Of a stretch of DNA of 64,000 bases, positions 1 through 12,443 are shown piece by piece. Position 1 is the first letter of the stretch; each line of letters begins with the position of its first letter. Location of the stretch: contig OZ034970.1 of NCBI GenBank assembly GCA_964030785.1, forward strand, positions 37,190,401 through 37,254,400. The letters run 5' to 3'. The notes beneath the pieces are model-generated. The model made no database searches. It saw only the letters and a program-made list of their open reading frames with translations, and was not told the DNA's origin. The stretch comes from Siderastrea siderea. Its lineage: Eukaryota > Cnidaria > Anthozoa > Scleractinia > Rhizangiidae. Position numbers and translations under genes: made by a program.

Positions 1-390
1 ATACAAACCGGGGATCTTTGTTGAAGGAAATGCCACGGTTGTTTGGAGGCGTATTGAGAAATCGTTCAATGCCGTTTCTCAGAGATAAAAGTGTCGTCCG
101 GCTGTAAGTTTCTCCGTTGCAGTTTCGTGCCTCGGCGTAAAATTGGCGCAGGTCTTCATCTAATTCATTGTTTTTTAATGTTTACGCGGCAAGACCTTCG
201 TGTGACTTTCATTAAATTAGACAAGTTGTAAATTTAAGAGTAGAAAATCTGTCCTGTTCGTTTTGTTTTCCGCCAAATGCTGTTCAGATATTATGTTGAA
301 TGAAAATAAGTTCCGTTTATTAAAACCAACCTGTAAAAACTGAAACCACCCACTGTGTTGCTTGTTTGGTCTTTGCGACTTGTGAGTTGT

Positions 391-576
391 TTACTGCGTT
401 TCCATTTCCGCAAATCTTCTCTTTTTGTTATTTATGTTCGAGCCTCCTTGGTTACTGCTTTCAGTGTTTTCGTTGTTAGACTCAGGGACTTCGGATGAAA
501 CTGGAAGTCCAAACGCCAACATTGGTTGAAGTTCAGCAGTTCTTCGCCTGAGCCGGCCATTTATATATATATACAT
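391..576 (-). CDS. unrecognised 61-codon open frame, possible terminal exon
   Basis: A short minus-strand frame with low-complexity, Asn/Ser/Glu-rich sequence and a basic KKRR patch close to its C-terminus, which could be a nuclear localisation signal. I recognise no domain. An AT-repeat tract precedes it on the minus strand, so the first Met may lie in non-coding DNA and the real frame could begin at a splice acceptor. It may be the last exon of a gene or a chance frame. Composition is the only support. Confidence 0.15.
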   Translation of the reverse strand: MYIYINGRLRRRTAELQPMLAFGLPVSSEVPESNNENTESSNQGGSNINNKKRRFAEMETQ

Positions 577-599
577 ACTTGTACCAAGTATTGTCCAAT

Positions 600-640
600 G
601 TCAACCATACACTGAAGAAGCCCGAAGGACGAAACGTTTG
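600..640 (+). other. degenerate hammerhead-like motif
   Basis: The stretch reads CTGAAGA, a weak C/G-rich hairpin, then GAAACG. This resembles the hammerhead core CTGANGA..GAAA seen in Penelope-like element termini. The U at core position 7 is A, which the family allows, but the presumed stem II pairs poorly and I cannot pair stem I. It is likely a decayed retroelement end rather than an active ribozyme. Confidence 0.25.
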
Positions 641-784
641 TATTAAACATGGACCTGTGAGCGGTTTGCAGTTGACTTCCTTTTTCATTCAACTTATCTA
701 ATTCTTGGAGTCAAGGCATCGTGTATCCGTTTGGATCCCACTCACAAGCGGCATTTTTCGTTTGTGACACAGTTTCTTCATTCA

Positions 785-1808
<1,024 letters not shown>

Positions 1809-1830
1809 ATCTATATATATATATATATAT

Positions 1831-3988
1831 GAGGCGCCATTTTTCAAAAAGGGTCTTATTCTGTTGGACCCCTTTTGTGTTGTCAGGTTCCGTCGTTGTC
1901 ATTCTTCCAGACCCATTTCTTACCTGAAAACCTGCTTGTTCTGATGTAAGCACGTAGCTACTTGCAGCTGGAAGCTTGTTGAGGAGAAATGGAACTGTGT
2001 AATGGAATCAAGAGATGGAAAACAAACAAACCCAGTTCATACCGTCACAAGCGGCAATGTTTCGACGGCTGTCATTTTCCTTGGAGGTCTTCTGGATCGG
2101 CGAAAAACTATAGGTAATGTTTCTTCGTAGCGAAACTGGTGTTTGAAGCGGGAATGGACGTGTAGTTTGGAGATAATCATGGCGTAAAGATGGCCAATTT
2201 GAAGTGTTTCCAAAATGACAGTCTTCATATGTTTGGCGGTGTAGCGCCTGGGCTCCAGTGCTCGCGTAGGGTGTAGGGGGATTGGGAACGAGGGAGTTTG
2301 ACAACTTTGAACCGTTATTTCTCAGAGGGGTTTTATTGTGGCCGTTTGAAAAACTGTGGGAATATATGTATTGGAGACAAATTTCGCGCTGCGCGTGGTT
2401 TTAAGTTGGTGAAATTAAGGTTTTAAAAGTTCCTGGGGTAGGTAAGTTACTTCCATGCCCACAGTGCTAAGGACTATGGGATTGGCAAAAATACCCTATC
2501 CTCACATGAATTAGCTGCATTTCAGAATTGGGGACAAGCTTGTTTATGTGCAAGCTCACTGCAACTTAAGGTACAGTATGCAGTCCTTGGTCCGCGAGGT
2601 CCTTGTTCTGCGACCTTTCCGAACCGATGTCATATTTGCTCGTTAATAAAAATACGGCAAAAAACGAATGTATCCGATGATTTATTGATTAGTCTTCTTC
2701 CATATGCCGATGTTTCGACTTTCCTGCTGTTGGTGAAGGCGGGGAATTCAAGTTTGTTGACAACATGAGAACCCTCATAGAGTATTTTTTGGCTCGCCGT
2801 TGGAAGCCAAAGTTGCTATGGACGCTAACGTACATTGAGATAATTAAAATTTTAGAAAATCCAATTTAGTAACTGCATCGTTTAAGCCAATCACAGAGGA
2901 CAGGGAATTTGATCTTGATGATGGTTTTCAACGCTCGCAGCTGGATTTTGTTGCGAGCTAAACCATGCGTCATGGAAAGTCCCACTTTGTGGTATTTTTA
3001 GCTCTGAAAAGTCCCGGGCCTTATCATCGCTATTTTAAGCTCTGGCAGCGAGAGCTTGGGTTTCTGCCCCGTTTGGGGCAATTTTCCAGGCCTCTGCAAC
3101 CGATGGCTTCAGCAAACGTGGAGTTTGAAACGCCGCTCAATTCCCCTCCGTTTCATTTCTCTAAGCGCAAATGCATCGTCCATTTCCCATACGAGTTAGA
3201 CCAAGCACATTGATTGGCGCACTTTCTAGTTTGTATTGCTCACCCGGCCGAATTAATTGTTCTGTCATGTCCAGTAAGCTTATATATTTTTGCAGTCAGT
3301 GCAAGAACAAACAACCAACAACCATTGCTGGGTTTGTCGTACCATGTATTTAGACGAAACTGTCCTTGAAGGTTTATCGAACACTTCAGTAGGCCAATTT
3401 GTCTTTCTACTTTTGCGTCTCCGTAAGTTACATGGTCATGTTTACTTAGCTTGTGCATAGATAAAACGCAACGGGAGGACGTGTTGTTTTGAGAAAGAAG
3501 TTTACAGATAAACCAATTTCTGTGGTTGTGAAGGAATTTGCTGCAGAGCTTAAAACTTTTGTTTTAACGACTCTCGAAAAATATCAACAATTTTCGCATA
3601 TGGGTCTTTGGTGCGCGACCTATGACCCTGGAGAACTTACATTTCGCGAAGCGGACAAAGAAAACCTTAGATAAATGGAAACGGCCGTTGTTTTTGCTGA
3701 ATATTTTCAAAATCTTCTTTATATACATGTTTGTGAACGCGGTTAACTTTTCAGTTGTATACCTAGAATACATATAAGCTTGTAGTCTTGTAATTTATAT
3801 TTTCGACTGCGCTTGGGGTTGTGTGAGAGACTGTTGTCTGAAAAGTAAACATATTATTTTATACTCACAACGACTTTCCAACAAGACCTGCAGCTTAGAT
3901 ATATCAAGGATAAGAAAGAATAAATAAAATATTGTTCAAATTTTCATTCTCTTACGGAAATTCAACTGACAAGATTCTAAAAATACAA
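1831..3988. other. no recognisable gene
   Basis: Only short open frames without recognisable domains occur here. Composition is mixed AT-rich, and I see no clear inverted repeat, splice-supported exon or RNA gene. A promoter or untranslated region cannot be excluded. Confidence 0.5.
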
Positions 3989-3997
3989 GAAAATGGC

Positions 3998-4076
3998 TAG
4001 TCTCCTGTACGCAGCCGTTTTTAGTGGCGTCACGCAACGCTCCCAAAACATCTAAAAACGGCTGCGTAGGAGACTA
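3998..4076. mobile_element. 79-bp hairpin MITE, MULE-like
   Basis: The arms begin TAGTCTCCTGTACGCAGCCG and end CGGCTGCGTAGGAGACTA, about 27 bp each, around a short spacer. The 9-bp sequence GAAAATGGC lies immediately on both sides (3989-3997 and 4077-4085) and fits a target-site duplication. A 9-bp duplication is typical of Mutator-like (MULE) transposases. The element has no coding capacity and would need a transposase supplied in trans. Confidence 0.7.
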
Positions 4077-4099
4077 GAAAATGGCAAGATTCTAAAATT

Positions 4100-4330
4100 T
4101 TGTCGAGATTGCACAGTCATTCTGACAGATTATCGCCTTTATCAATTTCAGACCATGTGCACGTGGTTAATAGCTCCCTGGTGAACATCAACATTCCGCT
4201 ACAAAGCGTGGAGGAGTTAAATTCGGGACCACCGACTGACAAATTCATTCAGTGGCAGGGAGGAGGATTTGAACTCGGGACCTCCAGATTACAAGTCCAG
4301 CACGCTAACCACTAAGCCACGCTCACCTCC
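4100..4330 (-). repeat. tRNA-like SINE fragment
   Basis: On the minus strand, 4330-4258 contains an A-box-like TGGCTTAGTGGTTAGCG and a B-box-like GAGTTCAAATCC at tRNA spacing. The anticodon-like loop is CTTGTAA, suggesting descent from tRNA-Thr(TGT). The T-arm and acceptor stems do not pair properly, so this is a tRNA-derived SINE or pseudogene and not a working tRNA. The adjoining bases 4100-4257 probably belong to the repeat body (inference). Confidence 0.5.
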
Positions 4331-4574
4331 AACTTAATTGCTTAAAGGCAATCATCCACCACATTTACTTATTATAGTTTGTTTTGTCTGATACTAATTT
4401 TTCGGAACAACCCGATGTTTTTCGCAAATGTTGGTTTCTAAATATAGAAGTCACGTGATTGATGGCCAAAACTCTGATACTCAAAAGTTCCCAGAGAAAA
4501 ATAGACCGTGACGCGTGGAGATATAAGCTAGAAGAGAAACGTGTTTCGTGAGTTAAACTAAATATGTTAAAGTA

Positions 4575-4715
4575 GAGTGATTTTGCTAAACCTGTGAAAT
4601 AGGTACTACACTTTTAGATCTGTTAGACACCAATTACATTGTTTTCTTTTCTTTAGTTTGGACTATTACACACTGTGAGATATTGTTTAATTTCACGGAT
4701 TAAATGAAATCACTC
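4575..4715. mobile_element. small TA-flanked MITE, copy 1
   Basis: Inverted termini read GAGTGATTT at the left and AAATCACTC at the right, with TA on each side. The interior, including TTTAGTTTGGACTATTAC, is shared with a second copy at 15315-15460. A TA duplication suggests mobilisation by a Tc1/mariner-type transposase. It is non-coding. Confidence 0.6.
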
Positions 4716-5307
4716 TATGCTTGGCACGGGGATTTTATAAACATTTGTCCCTGGACTTGGTCGGATCACGACTCCATACTCGCCTTCCCCCCCCCCCTCC
4801 CCCCCACAAACCCTACGCTACCCTATAAAGACGGGTATCAGAAATTGGCAACGTGTTTATTATTGCCGCAAACTTAACCTTCACTCCATATAATGGTTTG
4901 TACACGTTATTTATTTATTTATTTATTTATTGTTAAATACTTAGCTTTCATTTTTTAAGTCGAGTGCTGCTCTTAAATACCTTGGTGGTAGGTAGATTGG
5001 AAAAGATAGACTTATAAGAAGCCATATATATTTCAATTTCAACGTATTTAAGTTAATATGTATCGGATAGGAGCGGGCACGGCTGAGGGAGAGAGGAAGA
5101 ATGCTGCACTCCTTCAGGAAAGAGGAGAAAAATTTGAAATTTAAAATTGTTTTCCAGCGTAAAATATGTACTTTGTGTATGTGTTTTTGTGTTTGTGTTT
5201 TCGTATCTTTGTGTAGTGCGATGCAATTAGCTATTCAATGGTATGTTATAACGCCAACGGTCTTCCATGTCTTTTCCGTTACCTAAATTAGAAAAATAAC
5301 GGCAGCT
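4716..5307. other. AT-rich DNA upstream of the LINE; C-tract and (TTTA)n
   Basis: A C-rich tract lies near 4787-4804 and a (TTTA)n run near 4908-4934. No ORF1 with coiled-coil or zinc-knuckle character is visible ahead of the LINE endonuclease frame, so the LINE is 5'-truncated or its ORF1 has decayed. Confidence 0.5.
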
Positions 5308-7816
5308 ATGGGTGATTTTAGAATGCTTTCGTTAAATGTAAGAGGTTTGAGCAATTTTAAAAAACGACGGGCAATTTTTGCATGGTGCAGAAAACAAAAT
5401 GCAAATATTATTTTTCTGCAAGAAACGCATTCAACCGTCAATAGCGAGAAACAATGGAAAGCTGAATGGGGTGCCCCTTTGGAACTTGCACATGAGAATA
5501 GTAATTCGAGAGGTGTCGCAATACTCTTTAGGAAAGGATTTGATTGCAAGATAATAAAAAAAATCATTGATCCCACTGGGAGATACATTAGCATTCAAGC
5601 TCAAATTAATGACGAAAATTATTTTTTAGTGAACGTCTACGGTCCAAACAATGATAATCAAGCTGTGCAATTTTATGATCATTTAATTGATCTTTTAAGA
5701 AAAGAAGGCCTTGCTTATGAAGATAAGATAATAATCGGTGGCGATTTCAATTGTCCTATTAATCCACTTCTTGTCAAACAAGGCGGTATACTGGTAGCAA
5801 GGAAAACAATTACTGATCGCATTGAAGAATTACAAACAATATTTAATTTACATGATGTTTGGCGTGTAAAAAACCCTCAAACGAAAAACTTTACTTGGTC
5901 ACAAAAGTCTCCTTTTGTTTTCTGTAGATTAGACCATTGGCTTATCTCAAACTCACTTCAGGACTTAATTAAAGACGTTGATATTATTACTGCAATTAGA
6001 ACTGATCACGCGGCAATTCTTCTACACCTGAAGGAACTTGAGGAATGCAAGCGAGGCTCAGGGTTTTGGAAAATGAATACTTCGATATTGACCGATAAAA
6101 TTTTTGTCCAAAAGATGAAAGAAAAGTTAGAGGAATGGAAAAAAGAGGGTGAGGGGTTCTCAGGTAAAAGAGTTGCTTGGGATTGGATGAAGTATAATGT
6201 GCGCCTGTTTTCGATAAGCTACACAAAAGAACTAGCTAAAACAAAAAGAGAAAGAGAAGAACAGCTACAAAGAAAGCTACAAATTTCACAAGCACAGTTT
6301 GAGCAGAACTCCTGCGAAGAAGTCGAAAAAATTCTTGATGAATGTAAAGCGGAATTGGAGAATTTTTATGAGGAAAAAGCTAATGGATTGATAGTACGTG
6401 CAAGGACAAGATGGCATGAATATGGTGAAAAAAGTACAAAATATTTTTTGAGTTTGGAAAAGAGAAATCATACAAGAAAACACATAAGGAAGCTTTGCCT
6501 AAGTGGAGTTATTACCAAGAACTATCAGAAAGTATGAGACTCCTCCTCGGGATACTATAAGAAGTTATAAGTTATACCGTGGCAAACTGAGTGTAAGTCA
6601 ATCTGATGTTTTAGATCAATTTTTGGGAAACCCTAATATTCCTGTGTTATCGGCACAAGAAAGATTAAGTTGTGAAGGTGAAATTACTACAGAGGAGTGT
6701 GTTAAAGCTCTTGACACATTTGACAATGGTAAAACTCCTGGAAATGATGGAATTCCTGTTGAATTTTACAAAACGTTTTGGAATTCAGTTGGTGTGCTTA
6801 TGACAGAAGTTTTTAATCATTCTTTTGAACTAGGGCAAATGTCAAATTCCCAAAAGCAGGCAGTCGTCACCTCGATCGACAAAAAAGGAAAAGATAGAAT
6901 GTTTTTGGAAAATTGAAGACCAATTTCAATAATTAACGTCGATTCGAAAATTGCAACTAAGGTCATTGCAAATAGAATTAAAAATGTTCTTCCTGGTATA
7001 ATTCATTCAAATCAATCTGGTTTTATGAAGGGTAGGTTTATCGGAGAAACAGCTCGTTCAATCTTAGACATTATCGCCCATACAGACTCGTCAAAGCTTC
7101 CAGGTGTTTTGCTCTTTATAGACTTTGAAAAAGCTTTTGATTCAATTGAACATAATTTTCTTTATAAAGCACTAGAGCGTTTTAATTTTGGTCCCTCCTT
7201 CATAAAGTGGATTCAAACGTTTTACAATAACCTCTCAAGTTGTGTTCTCAACAATGGTTTTTTTCTCATCTCCTTTTCAACTAGAAAGGGGTGTAAGACA
7301 GGGGGACCCATTGTCACCATATTTATTTCTAATTGCTATTGAAATAATGGCAATATCTAAAAGAACAAATGAACAGATTGAAGGGATAAAAATCGGGGAA
7401 GATGAAACTAAGTATTTGTTGTATGCAGACGACTTGACAGCTACACTTGCCAATATTTCATCAGTAGAAAACGTTATACAAACCCTCGATAACTTTGAGA
7501 AATGTTCTGGTCTAAAAATGAATTTCTCAAAAACAAAGGCTATGTGGATTGGGAAGAATAAGCACTCCTTAGAGACACCTCTGGGCCTCGAGTGGTGTAC
7601 TGGCGTTAGGACTCTAGGTATTGATTTTTCCTGTGACCAAGAACAAGTTGTAAAACAAAATTTCCATGACAGACTTAATGAATGTCAAAAATTGATTAAT
7701 TTATGGAAAATGAGAGGTCTCTCCGTATTTGGGAAAGTAACAATCATCAAATCTTTTCTCATCCCAAAATTATTGTATGTTTCTTCAATAATGGAAACCC
7801 CACCTGAAGTTATTAG
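5308..7816 (+). pseudogene. Tx1/L1-like LINE ORF2, endonuclease and reverse transcriptase part
   Basis: Protein of a non-LTR retrotransposon that nicks its target and copies its RNA there. The endonuclease part (5308 to about 6000) shows LNVRGL, FLQETHS, VNVYGPN, GGDFNCP, LDHWL and TDHA, the order expected of an APE-type nuclease. A charged linker follows. The reverse transcriptase part shows FIDFEKAFDS, RGVRQGDPLSPY and YADDL, with catalytic Asp residues present. Lesions: a frame change with probable small loss near 6510-6545, an in-frame TGA at 6914-6916 replacing an expected Trp, and a frameshift near 7255-7285. The frame is cut at 7816 by a 4-kb palindrome. The rest of the ORF resumes at 12660 and 14073, so this is one element interrupted by later insertions. 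Confidence 0.9.
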
Positions 7817-8982
7817 ATCGAGAATCGAAAGACACTCACAAAAAATCGAATTTTTTTTTATTTTGCCAAAACATCCCTTTGGGTAAGCTGATTCAAGAAA
7901 AAATAATCCAAAGTTCCAACGAGTTATTTAACGGACGAAAATTTAAAAAGTTCGAAAAATGCATAATATGGCGGTTTTAGGGTCTCTAAACGGCTCAAAT
8001 TCTCACTCAACTTTAGGAAGCGGGTGAGAGCGTCAAAAAGATTCTTTTAAAACGAAACAAACCACGAACATTATTTAACCTTTCTACTTTAAAACTGTGT
8101 AATAAATTTGCCAATGTTTGGTTTCGAACATTTTCAAGCGGCGTTTATATCGAGCCGCTCTTAACCTTGTTTACCACAAGGTAAAATGAAGGCCAACTTC
8201 GGCCGCTTAAAACGGCATCTGGTGTGTATCGTTCAATGATTAACGCTACACAGAAAGAAAGCTCTGTCATTGTACTTTTTACCAGGAAAGTTACAGCTTT
8301 GGGAATCAAATACTTCCCCGTCAATAATTTTTTACTGTTTAGTGATCTGAGCGGGTAGTATTATATGCAAATTACAGATTTAATTCCTGGAATACTGCTA
8401 ACAATTACAAAGGTCGTTTAAGAGAGGCTCACCATTAGTTACATATGCACGCACAATGTTTTTCCTGATCTTTGAAAGAAAGTTCTGCTTTCTTGAGTCT
8501 TGCTGAGTCTTATTATGTTAAAACAAAGCAGATTTTTAACGGCATTTCAACAAGACAGGAATCCACTCATTCAACTTAACCAAGATAACATCGAAAACAC
8601 AGAGAAACCACGTACTATGCCGCCTACCTTGCCAACCGAAAACGCAACAATACAACAGAAAAACATTCCAAAATGTAAACAAACGAATCTTCAGTTTCCT
8701 GATTGAGCGAAGATATTTTAAACTCATCGCCTAGAGGAATATGCGGAAAGACAGGTGACCTCTGCACTGACCCGCACGTGTCACACCACACTAACAGAGA
8801 GAGTCACGTTTTCGACTTTTGTTATGGGATTTGAGATAAAAACTTGGTGGAAAGTTAAAAAGAAAAAAAAAACTTGCAAGAGATAGCTAGTACTTTGTTG
8901 GATTACAGTTAGCACAAGCTCCTTACAGGAGTTTTTACGGTAGCTAGTATTTTGTTGGATTCACAGTGTGTAATACTGATAT

Positions 8983-9258
8983 ATGGCGTCGTGTAGTTTT
9001 TCCACTCTTCTGGAGAGGGCTACTGCCTGTGGATTAAGCAGTTGTTACCCAGGCCACGTTGAAGTTGTTTCCCTAAAAGAATGTACAAGACACATCTCGC
9101 GGCATCTTCAATTGCACGGACCAAGTGCAGATGAGGCGGTTGACAGTGAATTCAAGTTGTTGTTAGCCCGAGCAGGAAATGTTATTGCATTCTGTTCTGG
9201 AATTACTGTGTTCCATAATTTTGGCCACAGATACTTAATAGCACTCGGCGTCCCTTAA
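8983..9258 (+). CDS. unrecognised 91-aa frame in left palindrome arm
   Basis: An open frame starting MASCSFSTLLERATACG and ending IALGVP. It is rich in Cys, His and Leu, with no signal peptide, membrane segment or catalytic motif that I recognise. An inverted copy at 10350-10625 differs by only two residues (His/Gln and Arg/Gln). The two copies share recent ancestry, so the conserved frame shows little about selection. The opposite strand also reads through part of the region and could be the meaningful one. Function unknown. Confidence 0.25.
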   Translation: MASCSFSTLLERATACGLSSCYPGHVEVVSLKECTRHISRHLQLHGPSADEAVDSEFKLLLARAGNVIAFCSGITVFHNFGHRYLIALGVP

Positions 9259-10349
9259 TCTAGGTTCTGCAGAGTCGCGCTACTCCTGTGCCCTCCGGCT
9301 CCCGGGGGTGGGGGGGGGGGAGAAAGGGTCTTTTGACCAATGTTTGGGTGTAGGGGTGACGCTGCGGGTTTGACACCCTGGCCCGGTCAAGGACAGAAAA
9401 ACGAAATGGAATGTCGATCGTACTGACCATACCCGGTTGGGGAAGACGGGCATAACATTATATACCATCCTTAGGAACAGAAAACCGTATCCTGTCTAGC
9501 GGCAAACCCCAGTATAGTCCACATAAGGGAGTAACCCTCCCTTCCGGGCGGGGGGAGGGGGCTGGTGGTGCCGTGTTTAGCATGACGATAGCACGATGTA
9601 ATTTCAGATGCCGAAAATTGAACGTCAATGCAATCTTCCTTGGTAGCAGTTCGAGCGAGCGAGACGCGGAAGCCACGTAGGCCCATGCGAGAACTCGCCC
9701 ACATGATACCTTTTCTCGCTTTGCCATTTTAGCTAGCCCTTTTTGGTTTTTGCGTCATGGGGTTGAAAGCTTAGACTCTTCTACTGAAAAAATGCCTAAA
9801 TAACCAAAAATCAAAGATAAATATACTTTGAACTCTAGGCTTCCAACCTCATGACGCAAAAACCAAATAGCAAAGCGAGAAAGGGTATCATGTGGGCGAG
9901 TTCTCACATGGGCCCGCGTGGCTTCCGCGTCACGCTCGCTCAAACTGCTGCCAAGTAAGATTACATCAGGGGAAGTTCAATAATCACATCGTGCTATCGT
10001 CGATGAATATTGTGCTACAGCTGAGTGAGTTAAGGCTAAGCACGGCACTCTCCCCCTTCCCCCCACTGGAAGGAAGGGCTACTGCCTAATGTGGTCTATA
10101 CTGGGGTGTGCCGCTGGACAGGATATGGTTTTGGTCTCTCCCTAAACATGATAAATTATTTTATGCGCATCTTCCCCAACCGGGTATGGTTGGTACGATC
10201 GACATTCCATTTCGTTTTTCTGTCCTAGACAGGGCCAGGGTGTCAAACCCGCAGCGTCACCCCTACACCCAAACATTGGTCAAAAGACCCTTTCTCTCCC
10301 CCCCGGGAGCCGGAGGGCACAGGAGTAGCGCGACTCTGCAGAACCTAGA

Positions 10350-10625
10350 TTAAGGGACGCCGAGTGCTATTAAGTATCTGTGGCCAAAATTATGGAACAC
10401 AGTAATTCCAGAACAGAATGCAATAACATTTCCTGCTTGGGCTAACAACAACTTGAATTCACTGTCAACCGCCTCATCTGCACTTGGTCCCTGCAATTGA
10501 AGATGCCGCGAGATGTGTCTTGTACATTCTTTTAGGGAAACAACTTCAACGTGGCCTGGGTAACAACTGCTTAATCCACAGGCAGTAGCCCTCTCCAGAA
10601 GAGTGGAAAAACTACACGACGCCAT
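10350..10625 (-). CDS. unrecognised 91-aa frame in right palindrome arm
   Basis: The mirror copy of the frame at 8983-9258, read on the minus strand, with the same start and stop and two amino-acid differences. Sequence upstream of the start differs from the other arm because of the roughly 110-bp indel at 10650-10775, so the two copies would have different 5' contexts if expressed. No homology is recognised. Confidence 0.25.
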   Translation of the reverse strand: MASCSFSTLLERATACGLSSCYPGHVEVVSLKECTRHISRHLQLQGPSADEAVDSEFKLLLAQAGNVIAFCSGITVFHNFGHRYLIALGVP

Positions 10626-11898
10626 ATATCAGTACTTACACACTGTGAATTTAACTTACTGCAATATTTATTTTATTTCATGAGCTGTAATTAAATTAGT
10701 AGTAAAATTACAACAGCACATACATTGCAAAATTACCGCGCTTAATAGAGAGAGTCGTGACCGTAAAAACTCCTGTGTGCAGCTTGTACTAACTGTAATC
10801 CAACAAAATACTAGCTACCTGTTGCAAGTTTTTTTTTTCTTTTTAACTTTCCACCAAGTTTTTATCTCAAATCCCATGGATAACAAAAATCGAATACGTG
10901 ACTCTCTCAATTAGTGTGGTGTGACACGTGCGGGTCAGTGCAGAGGTCATCTGTCTTTCCGCGTATTCCTCTAGGCGATGAGTTTAAAATATCTTCGCTC
11001 AATCAGGAAACTGAAAATTCGTTTGTTTACTGTTTGGAATGATTTTCTGTTGTATTGTTGCGTTTTCGGTTGGCAAAGTAGGCGGCATAGTACGTGGTTT
11101 CTCTGTGTTTTCGATGTTATCTTGGTTAAGTTGAATGAGTGGAGATCCTGTCTTGTTGAAATGCCGTTAAAAATCTGCTTTGTTTTAACATAATAAGACT
11201 CAGCAAGACTCAAGAAAGCAGAACTGTCTTTCAAAGATCAGGAAAAACATTGTGCGTGCATGTGTAACTAATGGTGAGCCTATCTTAAACGACCTTTGCA
11301 ATTGTTAGCAGTATTCCAGGAATTAAATCTGTAATTTGCATATAATTCTACCCGCGCAGATCACTGAACAGTAAAAATTTACTGACGGGGAAGTATTTGA
11401 TTCCCAAAGCTGTAACTTTCCTGGTAAAAAGTACAATGACAGAGCTTTCTTTCTGTGTAGTGTTAATCATTGAACGATACATACCAGATGCCGTTTTAAG
11501 CGGCCGAAGTTGGCCTTCATTTTACCTTGTGGTAAACAAGGTTAAGAGCGGCTCGATATAAACGCCGCTTGAAAATGTTCGAAACCAAACATTGGCAAAT
11601 TTATTACATAGTTTTAAAGTAGAAAGGTTAAATAATGTTCGTGGTTTGTTTCGTTTTAAAAGAATCTTTTTGACGCTCTCACCCGCTTCCTAAAGTTGAG
11701 TGAGAATTTGAGCCGTTTAGAGACCCTAAAACCGCCATATTATGCATTTTTCGAACTTTTTAAATTTTCGTCCGTTAAATAACTCGTTGGAACTTTGGAT
11801 TATTTTTTCTTGAATCAGCTTACCCAAAGGGATGTTTTGGCAAAATAAAAAAAAATTCGATTTTTTGTGAGTGTCTTTCGATTCTCGATATTCTCAGA

Positions 11899-12436
11899 TT
11901 ACCGTACCCAAATTGTGAATTAGCCAATCAGAAGCCTTGTTTACTGTCATGATTTTCTACGATATCAAGTCATTGACGTGATATCCTACGATATCATGGA
12001 CAGTTTGTGAAACTCGCATTTTTTTTTGCAGACTTTAGAGGCGAAAATTACAACAAAAATACAACGAAACGTAAAACTATTAGATTTGTTAAACGAGAAA
12101 GTAATTTGTTTAACGGTAAGAGAGGGGAAAAAAATACAATTTCGCGCCAAAATTGGAAGCGGCTACACTGGCGGGCGCTCGCGTGAACTTTACGGACAGC
12201 GCTAAAACTTTTTTGGTTTCAAAATGGAGCCGGATTTTCCAAATTTCTTTCTTAACTTGGACTTCCAAGATTCAGAAAATAAAACTCCAAACAAAAGAAT
12301 TAAATAAAATGGCAGATGAGGAGTTAGAGAAGAGTATTGACCACCAGAAAAGTGTAAATACGTGTCGCTCTACAACGCCTGACTGATCACGGTAACTGAA
12401 AAAAAAAGGGTTTTAGGACGAATTTGGGTACGGTAA
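11899..12436. mobile_element. 0.54-kb inverted-repeat element between palindrome and LINE
   Basis: The termini are TTACCGTACCCAAATT at 11899-11914 and its complement at 12421-12436. The interior includes paired CGATATCA-type motifs and an open frame at 12153-12386 containing MADEELEKSI and KSVNT. That frame faintly recalls the N-terminus of DUF3504/Crypton-type recombinases, but it is too short to assign. It is probably a non-autonomous element. I could not read a clean target duplication. Confidence 0.55.
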
Positions 12437-12443
12437 ATACCAT

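Larger units (their letters stand above)
7817..11889. mobile_element. 4.07-kb palindromic (fold-back) element inserted in the LINE
   Basis: Left arm 7817-9770 and right arm 9839-11889 are near-identical inverted copies around a 68-bp spacer. The outermost matching bases are ATCGAGAATCG at the left and CGATTCTCGAT at the right. The right arm has an extra stretch of about 110 bp near 10650-10775 that the left arm lacks, and single-base differences are scattered along the arms, so it is not a perfect mirror. No transposase motif is visible; each arm carries one copy of the same 91-codon frame. I found no convincing target duplication. It looks like a long-TIR DNA transposon or fold-back element; a hairpin-derived duplication is the alternative. 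Confidence 0.75.

Noticed and set aside
4258..4330. Functional tRNA-Thr gene
   Set aside because: Box A and B are present but the T-arm and acceptor stem do not pair, and the surrounding sequence looks like a SINE body.
7817..11889. Assembly artefact as the cause of the 4-kb palindrome
   Set aside because: The arms differ by a 110-bp indel and scattered substitutions, which a duplicated read would not show. Not excluded without long reads, so still listed as a check.
12153..12386. 77-codon frame faintly like a DUF3504/Crypton N-terminus
   Set aside because: Only a few residues match my memory of the family, there are no catalytic residues, and the element has TIRs, which Cryptons lack. Left as a note within the element.
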